Shown piece by piece: positions 37,761 to 47,406 of a DNA stretch of 64,000 bases. The stretch is from Siphonodentalium dalli (lineage: Eukaryota > Mollusca > Scaphopoda > Gadilida > Siphonodentaliidae): the NCBI GenBank assembly GCA_032622095.1, contig CP136063.1:267649426-267713425 (forward strand), read 5' to 3'. Made by a program: the position numbers and the translations under genes. Below the pieces are notes generated by a model. That model made no database searches and was not told the origin of the DNA. It was given only the letters and a program-made list of their open reading frames with translations. Positions within the stretch are counted from its first letter, which is position 1. Every line of letters starts with the position of its first letter.

Positions 37761-38993
37761 TAAAGCTGCTTTCACATACATGCGCTTAACGCATGCGTTT
37801 TACGGATGCGTTAGGCGGACGTGCCTTTAGAGCTTTCACATACCTCCGTTTACCTCTGCACATACGCGTCCGTTAGCGGATGCGTGAAGAATTATTTGTG
37901 TTACATATTGTCCTTTCGCCATGGATTCCTCCGACGACGAGGACGTTCCAAAGATTGCTTAATCGGGTATACTTATCTCGAATACTTCTCCACATTGTCT
38001 TCAAATTTAATACTAAATGAGAAGGAAAAAAACGCACCGTTTGGAGCGGTTTCGCAGATTTTAAGCCATATTGCTTTTACATTTCATTGTCCTCCATGCA
38101 ACGAATCCATGAATCGTTTTAGTATTGAAACAAATGTGTTCAGTTTCACTCACCAATATAGGGACGTACAAATACACATATGTATAGTTACACATTATGT
38201 AGACTAAATGAACAGAAATTTAGCAATATAATTTGGTAATATATCCCAAGATATTGATATATTTCAGTTAAAACAACATATGAACCACCCTCCCTAAATA
38301 AACAACAAAATAATATACACATTGTGTCACCCTGTCATCGTGCATGGACTGAGAGCTAATTGCCTGAACATTCTCTATGTCCCGAGTTCTTCGTGGCGCT
38401 CAACATTGTTTCCCGTGAATTTTGCGATCTCTGTAAATGGTGATATCCAATATTTTTCGGATTAAACAGGTTGTCAAATTGGCGTACAGAATCTATCAGC
38501 TCCTCGTCGAAACAAGCTTCGTACCTGTGTTTGGGCATGGTGCACCTATACGCTTCTATATGAGAGACTGCCAGCAAAAATGCTAATTCCCACAAAACCA
38601 ATTAAGGCATGTCATTTGATGTATATTTTGACCTATAACTGCCATCAAAATTATTTCATTCTTGTTTAATTTGACCCAAGATTAGATAGCATGGTTCCAG
38701 CTGGCATTCGCCCCCACATATTATATCATTCCCATTCGTAAACACCACAAAATATCTACGGTATATCCCATGATTAACGACATCGCACCGAATACCCCTG
38801 TCCGCTATGCGTAAAACGGACAGCTTTTCGGTCTCGGAGCGAAAAGTTATGCGCACACGCACCCACGCGCGTTAAGCGGATGGTATGTGAAAGCCTCAGC
38901 GATAACATTGGAGATCGAAACGATGCGCGTACGGATGCGCGCACGGATGCGTAAAACGCATGCGTTAAACGCATGTATGTGAAAGCAGCTTTA
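37761..38993 (-). mobile_element. PIF/Harbinger-like non-autonomous element, copy 2
   Basis: Termini AGCTGCTTTCACATACATGC (37764) and the inverse ending at 38990, flanked by TAA (37761) and TTA (38991). The element is in the opposite orientation to copy 1 (11648-12935) and shares the whole interior, including the subterminal GCGCACACGCACCCACGCGC run. A MADF-like reading frame remains but no transposase. Confidence 0.75.
38356..38601 (-). pseudogene. MADF/Myb-SANT-like fragment of a PIF/Harbinger accessory protein
   Basis: An 81-codon frame reads MVLWELAFLLAVSHIEAYRC, then MPKHRYEACFDEELIDSVRQ, FDNLFNPKNIGYHHLQRSQN and a final NSGHRECSGN. The LI..VR....LFN....Y pattern fits the start of a MADF DNA-binding domain, which PIF/Harbinger elements often encode as their second protein. 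The domain is cut short and the same region in copy 1 (about 12035-12260) has frameshifts. Recognised from pattern only. Confidence 0.5.
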
Positions 38994-40350
38994 TATAACT
39001 AACGAAAAGCATTATAATATATATTTACTTCCTATTGTCGTAGTTCGGAAGCCTTCCCTGAAACAAAATATTGACATAACATACACGAACATACTTAACC
39101 TAACAACAATATCTTTCGTGTAACAATAAACCCAAAACCTCAACGCTAGAAAACGTAATATTTTAAAAATCATTGCTAGGTGAATGATAAATAAAGTATT
39201 GCTCAATCATTGGCACATCATGTGATATATTTCCCGGCACACTGGAAACTTTAAGGCATCAGGAAACTCAGGCAGATCGTACACATGGCATTGGATGTAT
39301 TTAATGTAACGGACACATGCTTTCAGAAGAGCGTACATGATATCGTGAAGGAACTGGCACGCGTGATTATTATAACTTAGCGAACTCATTATACTACATT
39401 TTACCCCATGGCCATATTGTTTAACCCTTTACCCAACAAACCGGCCAAAACCGGCCAAATAAAGCTTCAACAGCCTAAAATATCTTCGGTCTGTCTCAAT
39501 AGAACCATACAAATATGGATATCATTGGAATCGGCTCCTTGACCACATTGTGATAGTTACAGTTATGCCCTGTGCCAATGCATTCTCTTATATATGCGAG
39601 TCGACCATAGGTCGCCTCGCATATATAAGAGAATGCATTGGCCTAAAAAAAATCTTTTTTTAACACTTTTTACCATTTTTTCTTACATTCTTTAACAATT
39701 TTATAATTTTTAATGTGTTAAGCCAATGCATTCTCTTATATATGCGAGGCGACCTATGGTCGACTCGCATATATAAGAGAATGCATTGGCACAGGGCCCT
39801 TCTGTTGGGTAAAGGGTTAAAAGACGTCCCCCTAACGCATAATCAACTCACAACGTATCAATATCCTTACTATAACATACATATATCCCTCGTGTAACAC
39901 TAGTTTACCAAATTTAACACTAGAAAGGTTACTATTATCCAAACCAGAAAAATAGTTCGAGTTGAAAGACAAACATAACCAATTTAAATATTATGTATAT
40001 CGTGTGATATATTTCCGCGGCAAGAAAAGAGAAAAAATTATTAAATGCCACAGGCATGTCCTCTGGATAACAATTGTTGTATTTACTGTAACGGCCACTC
40101 GATTTGAGTTAGATCGTACACGGAATCATGTTGCAACCGAAGGAATAACTAATAAAAAGTAACAGTCTCGTTATAATTGATGTTTTCTCCCGGCTATCAT
40201 GGTTTCATAACAATCACATGAAATGCAAAATCGACTTACCACATAAGAACATCTTTAATGTGACATAAACATATCTTTCATGTAACGAAAATTCAAAACA
40301 TCGACGCACGAAAATGATAATATTTTCCAAATCAAACACATTTTGTAATC
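38994..40350. repeat. Diverged long-period repeat, ~380 bp, interrupted by a MITE
   Basis: The block ATATCTTTCGTGTAAC...AACGCTAGAAAA...GTAATATTTT occurs at about 39106, 39885 and 40268. After subtracting the ~396-bp MITE at 39421-39820 both intervals are close to 383 bp. GTGATATATTTCC words (39227, 39998) support the same period. Units are strongly diverged. Confidence 0.55.
39421..39820 (+). mobile_element. Hairpin-cassette MITE, CCCTTTACCCAACA/TTAA type, copy 5
   Basis: TTAA at 39421-39424 and 39817-39820; termini CCCTTTACCCAACAAACCGG and CTTCTGTTGGGTAAAGGG. Hairpins at 39574-39642 and 39722-39790 with the T-rich spacer between. Full-length and well preserved. Confidence 0.92.
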
Positions 40351-41282
40351 TGAAAGAAGAACAAGACCCCAGTTACACCCTCTAGATATTTCAGCTTGGT
40401 GTTGCGTGTGTTCACGCACAAACAGCCTTTGTAAACAGCAGCCTTCCCCTTTCGTTACAGTATTGGTCTCTCTTGTAACGTTTTGGCCTGATACAGCAGA
40501 GAACGTTACAGTAGAGATGTACAGACCATTCTGGTCACGGCATTCAATGAGTTCTCCCTCCAGTTTGGCGAAAATAGGGAAGTATAAAATACACAACAGT
40601 GGCTTTGGAAACATTTATTTGAAATATAATTATACATATGTTATAGCGAACAAACATGCGTTATTTAAAAGACGACTTTGAAAAGTACGCGAGGGGGTCA
40701 ACCTACTTATTATATAATTGTGTTATCGCAAGTTGTTTTTTGATTCAGACGCCATGTGTTTCCGATATTGTGATGTACACAGCGTCACGGAGCACAAAAT
40801 ACGGAGATTATAAATATCAGGGATACGTCATTATGTTAAGTAAATAGCACTTCGTTACATGAGAGACAAAATGCTGAGGTACAAAGTTTCTGACCAATTT
40901 TCACTTAGTTAAGTTCAATCTTGGGTGGTGTATATGTGACAGTAGTTCATATCAAGAACTAAACTAATGATATACCAGAGGAGTTTCTCGGTGGCATGTA
41001 GTTAATATATCGAAATTTAGATTTTAGCCTGTAAAATTTTCCTGGGGACAGGCCATTTTGGTCAAATCTGAGCCCATTACATACATATATACCCGAACAT
41101 CACGTTTATTTGTGTGTGCATGCTATGACAGTGATGGAGATGCACACTGGGAAAAATAGTTGGGATCCGCACGTTGCATTATGCACTCATCATCCACCGA
41201 GGACATAAATATTTACCAAAATGGATATTGACTCATATATGCTTTATTTTCTGATCCAAGATATGATTTATGGACAGGGGAG
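40351..41282. other. Unassigned sequence
   Basis: A 119-codon minus frame (40255-40614) and 91-codon plus frame (40406-40681) overlap; neither is recognisable. No clear elements. Confidence 0.35.
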
Positions 41283-41470
41283 AAGAAAAATTGTAGTTTT
41301 TTTTTTTTATAGAAACATTATACAATTTTTCATATATATGCTTTATTCTTTTATCCAAGATATTTTTTTTTTTTACTAAAGATGGAGAGCGGAACATAAA
41401 GGAAGACATCATATTTATACAATATATATATCAACCACCGGTTTTTCTTCTCATACAGCCCGGTGAAATC

Positions 41471-42204
41471 ATCATCGCAATTGTCCCCCGTGTGGGCGCG
41501 GGTAGAATAGGCCCACTGCGAGGGGTAAGCAGCCCCTAATGTGGCACCGTTTGTCGTGGGGATGCATCCCATGAGGTATGTTGTAGGAGTCCTGGAGGTA
41601 CTAGGGCGACCGTATCACATGAGGCATCGACCTGCGGATACGGCTTAGCTCATGGTCCTCTTTGGATCTACATCTCTTCAAGACGGGTGGTTGAGTTGAC
41701 CCGGCTCAATGAGTCGGCTAGTCACGCCTCTCCACAGTGTTTCAGATTGTATTTCTGCCATCTGTTTTATTATATTTCTGGTGTCTAGTTGGTGTCTTCT
41801 GTTTTTCATGTCTGTTTCTTTCGTGTCTTGTCTATTCATCATCGCAATTGTCCCCCGTGTGGGCCCGGGTAGAATAGGCCTACCGCCCCACTGCGAGGGG
41901 TAGGCAGCCCCTAATGTGGCACCGTTTGTCGTGGGGATGCATCCCATGAGGTATGTTGTAGGAGTCCTGGAGGTACTAGGGCGACCGTATCACATGAGAC
42001 ATCGACCTGCGGATACGGCTTAGCTCATGGTCCTCTTTGGATCTACATCTCTTCAAGACGGGTGGTTGAGTTGACCCGGCTCAATGAGTCGGCTAGTCAC
42101 GCCTCTCCACAGTGTTTCAGATTATATTTCTGCCAACTGTTCTATTATATTTCTGGTTGTGTCTTCTGTTTTTCATGTCTGTTTCTTTCGTGTCTTGTCT
42201 GTTT
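41471..42204 (+). repeat. Tandemly duplicated 5' leader (monomer ~367 bp)
   Basis: ATCATCGCAATTGTCCCCCG begins at 41471 and again at 41838, a period of 367 bp. The two monomers are nearly identical through the CTCCACAGTGTTTCAGATT landmark. Copy 2 of the element has one monomer (from about 47640). Promoter-bearing 5' monomers in tandem are known from mouse L1; whether this leader has promoter activity is unknown. Confidence 0.8.
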
Positions 42205-42363
42205 GTATTTCGCTTCATCACTGTGGCGAGGTACCGGGAGACTGTTATATGCAATTGCTAAACGGGTCACCGCTTCAGCAATGTACCAGTCTTTGGCCCG
42301 GTCGCCATTCTAAGGGTAGTCCGAGGCGGCTGCTGTGCTAGTTGTCGATTATTTGCTTTTCAT

Positions 42364-43498
42364 ATGGCAACAAATAACAAACAAAAACGTAAGAATGACC
42401 ACCCGCCAAGTTCCACTGATGCTGAGGTCTATTCAAAGTACTCGGTTTGATCCAAATGTCAAGAGGCCTTCTGTATTTGTGATTGATAAAACGCTACAAA
42501 AAATAGCCAGACAATTAAAATCTTTCAAACCGGTCAGGACTATGTCACTCAGTGGCTTTCTTCTGATCGAATGTTCAAGACAAATTCAAGCTGACCCTCT
42601 TGGGCAATTAACATATATTGCACAGACACCAGTGTTGGTTACTCCTCACAAGAGACTGAACAGAGCTGATTCTTCTGAGTCAGATATATTGGCTGAGTTA
42701 GCACCACAGGGAGTCACAGACGTGCGTAGTTTTACGAAGACAGTTGATGGTAATAAAATTCAATTGAACAGTTATATTCTGACCCTCAGTCGGTGCGAAC
42801 ATCCACCGATATTGAAGGAAGGGTATATGAAGATGGATTTAAGTTCATATGTTCCAAACCCATTGCGATGTTTTAAATGTCTGGGGTATGGCCATGACTT
42901 GGGACATTGTAAAAGTAAAGAAACCGTATGTCCATGATGTTCTAATTCTGATAATGATCACAAATATTTTACGAATCGGAAGAAATGTTCAAACTGTCAA
43001 GGTGCACATGCTGCAATTGATCGATGATGTCCCATTTGAGACTATGCATTCTTTGATTCAACGATGTAAAGCTGAGAAGCATATGTCATATATAGATGCT
43101 AAGAAAATAGTCGGCCCCGACCATCCATTCCGCAGGTCACATACTCAGCAATCGGGTCTACCAAAACGTGTGTTGATGCCAGCACTCAGACACATAGTCA
43201 AACCACACTCGTCTGTATGTCACAACCACCTGTAGCAACACAAGTTGTGGAGACTGATATTTTTCCTGATCCAGAACATGTAGCGCAGGTTATAGATACG
43301 GCTTCTGTCGTTGAGACATTTCCTAAATTTGATAGCACGATTGATGAGAAACGGTTAACTCTAAAAGACAAGAAACAGTATGTGTGGATCGAGGCTGTCG
43401 GTTGGGTGAAGGGTGCCATTCTGACTCATCAGCTTGACGCATTGATAAAAGTTCATGCTCGAATCATCAATTATTATAAATACCTTATCGCTGCCTAG
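42364..43498 (+). pseudogene. Retroelement ORF1 (gag-like, zinc knuckles), broken copy 1
   Basis: The frame starts MATNNKQKRKNDH and shifts early after an extra C. It continues SVFVIDKTLQKIARQLKSF, LLIECSRQIQADPLGQL and SDILAELAPQGVTDVRSFTK, an RNA-binding-like core. It then reaches YVPNPLRCFKCLGYGHDLGH, a CX2CX4HX4C knuckle, and a second CxxC..H cluster. A TGA replaces an expected Arg codon just after ETVCP and another follows AIDR. A C-terminal part ends YKYLIAA with TAG at 43496-43498. Such ORF1 proteins bind element RNA and act as chaperones in the ribonucleoprotein particle. Jockey/I/CR1-type affinity is from memory; the order matches those families. Confidence 0.75.
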
Positions 43499-44512
43499 TC
43501 TGATTTTAAAAGCTACTTTACATATTTAGATGTGGATCTGTGGTAATTTCATGTTCTTTATTTGCTATTTATTATCTATTATTGTACCAATTTTATACGT
43601 TTTTTGATTCCTGACTCCAAGTGGAAACATTCATCTTGGATGCTTTTATTTGTACATAGCTCATCATTGCATTGTTTTAATCGAATACACTCGTCTGTAT
43701 ATCACTATATGTAGCAACACAAGTTGTGGAGACTGATATTATTCCTGATCCAGAACCTGTAGCGCAGGTTATAGATACGGCTGCTGTCGTTGAGACATTT
43801 CATCCGAAACAATCTATGCAACTTGATCATACTGTTCCAAAAGAAAAATCGTATGTTGCTTCGAAACAAAGATCGCCAAAGTCACTCAAACGTTTCGACT
43901 CTCCGAAAGAGAGGTACATCTTTGAGATTTAAAAAATCTGATAGCACGATTGATGAGAAACTGTTAACTCTAAAAGACAAGAAACAGGATTTGTGGATCG
44001 AGGCTGTCCGTTGGGTGAAGGATGCCATTCTGTCTCTGATTTTAAAAGCTACTTTAAATATTTCGATGTGGATCCTTGGTAATTTCGTGTTCTTTATTTG
44101 CTACTTATCTATTCTTGTACTACTTTTATACGTTTTAAAGCATGATTGTACTCTAGTCAGTTCTTGAATTTATATTCCTGACTCCAAATTTAATCATTCC
44201 TCTTGTGTGCTTTTATTTGTACATACCTCATCATTGCATTGTTTTAATCTAATCCACTGTCTGATTTATCTACACAGTTGCTTCGTTACGATCATTTTTG
44301 ATACATGATTCTGTTCTTGGTTGTGATATGCTAAAGCATAATTGATGAGTAGTTATCCCATAGGAAATGTGCAGATATAGGTCGCTTGTTGACTCTTATT
44401 ATTTGAACATTCCTTCAATACATAGGGCTCCTTCTGCACTTGTAATACCCTTCGCTTGTATATCCATCCATAATCAATAATAGACCACACCAATGATACT
44501 TTTATATTTACA

Positions 44513-44992
44513 TACTAAGTGTGATTATCACTAAATCCAGCATTCCGATTGGTCGGCGCCCACGTGACTAGTTGCAGTTATTTCTCGGTGAACGCGCAAG
44601 AGCTCATAACTGCAGCCCCATAATTACATCATAGGTTTCGGAAAGAAGAACGCGTAATGTTTTGGGCGCATTTGGACTCGCGCAGGATTGATTTAATAAG
44701 TCATCAGGTTTCAATATATAGAAAGTGTTCCTGTTAACTTTTGCCAAGGGTGCTATGTGATATTTTGGGCTGGTTTTGTCACGATACACTTTTCGATTTA
44801 AATACATTTACAAAAGCGGCCCTTTCGCTAAATGTATATAAATATAAGGATTAACTGTCATGTGGACTGTTTTTATGGAGATGTAACCGTGAGGTAAGTG
44901 GTCATAACTTGTTCGGGTTTTACACAAGTTATGACCACTTACCTCACGGTTACATCTCCATAAAAACAGTCCACATGACAGTTAATCCTTAT
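44513..44992. mobile_element. Insertion sharing ~400 bp with 59795-60215
   Basis: The block from ATTTACATACTAAGTG to GAGGTAAGTGGTCATAACT is repeated at 59800-60215 with about 90 percent identity. Here it ends in a perfect inverted repeat (44844-44911 and 44925-44992) absent from the other copy. It contains a CCAAT-like GATTGGTCGGCG and a CACGTG box, so it may derive from a promoter region. Confidence 0.6.
44844..44992. repeat. Perfect 68-bp inverted repeat with 13-nt loop
   Basis: Left arm 44844-44911 begins ATAAGGATTAACTGTCATG; right arm 44925-44992 is its exact reverse complement. The loop is TTCGGGTTTTACA. The left arm is part of the shared element, so the right arm is a new inverted copy. 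No mismatch in 68 bp points to a very recent event or active correction. Confidence 0.9.
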
Positions 44993-45183
44993 GTAACTGA
45001 GTGGGAGAATACATTTAGTATAGAAAAGGTTATATAAAACCACATGGGGGCTTCGAGCCCCATCTTACCCCCATAGCAGGCTCTAAAGTATTTTTATGTT
45101 TACAAAATTGTCCTGGAACCGGCCCTGGATACATCTTTGAAGGTCAGGCGACCCTGATTTTGCATCACAAGATAATTCAGTTA

Positions 45184-46349
45184 ATATGACCTTACGCTAA
45201 CGTAATTAACGAACCACAGCTAAAACACGCATAAGCTAGGGTATATCTGTGTCGTTTTAATCCTATAAAATAACTTCATAGATGCGTATTCCCATCAAAT
45301 ATAATATTAACTTAGGCCTTATATCCTGGGGCGTTTATGATATATTACACTCCAGACATGCACAAGGGTTCATCGACAGGTGGGTCCTATAGCAATTTCG
45401 TGTATAAATTAGGTCAATCATATCATACATCAAGGCATGTGAGAAATCAGAGATTCACAATGCAAACAGATTACGAGCTCACCGACTCAGACTTAAAACC
45501 TAAATAAAAAACTTTTAAAAGCCGTTCCTTTTGTACAAATTATTATAGAATATAAACTACCAACACCAAACTGAAAGTATTCAAAGGTCAAGACTGTTGG
45601 TTGTTGTCTAGAGGGGAGTATTTTACTTAAATTAACCATTATATTATTGACGCTGTGTGCGCAATCCGATTGAGATGTGTACTATACGAAGAAGCTTGTC
45701 GATTTCATCATTTCATTCATAAAATGTCGTCATGTCGATTTCAACGAAACTCGAGGAACAACGTCATCATGTAGCTTTCACCACCGACCGAATTTGCGAT
45801 AACGTGAATGTATCTTCTATTTGTTCATAAGTATGTGTTTCTTGTCGATTCATGAAAATAGAACGATATCTGAGGATTATCGGATTCACGTATGTACTAT
45901 GTAGTATTAGGATAATTTAAACGCGATATAATAAAGTTTGCTTGCATCACGAATTTCGATTTCGATTCCAGTATTGTCTCTAGCCCAGCCAGAGTGATTG
46001 AGATTTTCCCATTGCACGCGACATTTATATTTTAGGCCACTCCAATGCAAATAATTGACAGTCCATAATATGTTATAATCATGTTCTCAATAAAATGTAA
46101 ACCACGGCTATGAATGATCTTCACTGTGCATAATTTCGATAGTAACTCCCCTCATTTTGGAACTCCGGCCATCGAAAGACGCACACGTTTATTTCAGATT
46201 ACGACATCAATGCTTTAAGCCCACCGATCTACTGTGCAACAAAAGTGGTCGCAAAAATTCAAAACAGCAGTGTCGTATTAGATAATAATTGGTGACGTCA
46301 CAAAATCAGATATAGTCTATATACGACCCAAAGCGTCCGGCTTTGGTTC
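45184..46349. mobile_element. 1166-bp insertion with GTTA duplication in the F/G repeat
   Basis: The word GTTA appears at 45180-45183 and 46350-46353 while copy 1 has it once, giving a 4-bp duplication. No terminal inverted repeat, tail or protein is recognised, so the class is unknown. Confidence 0.5.
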
Positions 46350-46704
46350 GTTATAATTCATATCAGAAGCTAACCGGGCGTAAATCTGACCATGTCTGTT
46401 AGCAACACTTTGGTGCCAGCTTCCTGAATCCTGAATGTGGCCACGTAGTGCAGGGCTATAGACACGTAGAACTGAAACATTAAGACATGTATTTCCATTC
46501 ATCTTAATTATGCAAGCAACAGACACACGAATCACCCGAACGTCAATCGATTCAGAGGAAATTAAAACACAGCTGATTTCCTGGACATTAGTAAAAACTA
46601 TTACGCTTTCATGATGCTCCAAATTAAGCTAGTGCGATTTTATATCAATCATTATCCCTACACGCGTGAACATTTATCGGGAAAATGGCGAACCAGTTGT
46701 TTAA

Positions 46705-47406
46705 ACCTCAATTTGCTGAATGTATTGGCTGGTGTCGCAAGTACCACATTGGCAATTCCATAATAGGTGAGCTGGTTTATTATGATACACTTTGGTGACA
46801 ATTGACCGTCATAATTATTGTGCCACAGTCGGCCTCACTAAAAGCCGATCGTACACGATCGCACCACCCCCGTCAATCCCAAAAGTACCCTGCCAAAACC
46901 TGCTACGATTGAGGGGGGGGGGGGGGCTATCAGGCACATTATAATTAGCAATAACAATAGTAATTTCTTGAGCTGTATACATTCATATACATCGAAATGT
47001 ACATTCTAGTTTTGTCTGTATGAAACGGTCACCAGTCATTATTTCATACGTGTAGGAGATGGCTTAAGATAAGCATTATGCTTACTGCCAAATCCCATTA
47101 TAACCATCAATATCTCTCATCATCATACCGTGAATTTTGTACATTATATTGGTTAAAATAAAATATGTTTAAACTAAAAGCCGATCGTACACGATCGCAC
47201 CACCCCCGTGCACGAATCCGAACGGTTTGATTGATTGATTGGGGTTTAACGTCGTTTTAGCAATAAAGCCATATCACGACGAGGGAATCCGAACGGGTGT
47301 GCTTCTCGATCTATACATCGTGCAGAATAGACCCGTATGTACCAAACTGCCATTCCCCAAGTCCGTAGCTATAGGAACTGTTAACCCATAACGTATTCTT
47401 TTTTTT
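46705..47406. other. Unassigned sequence with 36-bp direct repeat and reversed retroelement tail
   Basis: CTAAAAGCCGATCGTACACG and the following 16 bases occur at 46838-46873 and again at 47174-47209; the unit contains the near palindrome CGATCGTACACGATCG. A G-run lies at 46913-46926. At 47225-47280 GATTGATTGATTGGGGTTTAACGTCG looks like a minus-strand non-LTR 3' end typical of mollusc genomes. Confidence 0.5.

Larger units (their letters stand above)
41290..44330 (+). mobile_element. Non-LTR retroelement lacking ORF2, copy 1
   Basis: A GC-richer 5' leader (CCCCCGTGTGGGC..., tandemly duplicated) precedes a broken ORF1 and a ~500-bp 3' region. Known autonomous relatives carry a ~3-kb ORF2 (endonuclease plus reverse transcriptase) after ORF1; none is present. 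The 3' part is duplicated in tandem (period 479 bp; second copy from about 43684). The natural 3' tail is missing: sequence matching copy 2 stops at GTGATATG (44330) and passes directly into the dispersed F/G repeat. Confidence 0.75.
44331..46704. repeat. Dispersed repeat family F/G, copy 2, with two insertions
   Basis: Collinear with copy 1 at 30590-31836. It is split at about 44512 by a ~480-bp insertion and at 45184 by a 1166-bp insertion, resuming at 46350. The words flanking each gap are contiguous in copy 1, so the insertions are later events. Confidence 0.7.

Noticed and set aside
31505-46622. Shared MEHHE... minus-strand frame in both F/G copies as a gene
   Set aside because: The two copies differ at many amino acids and end differently, as expected of neutral drift in a repeat.
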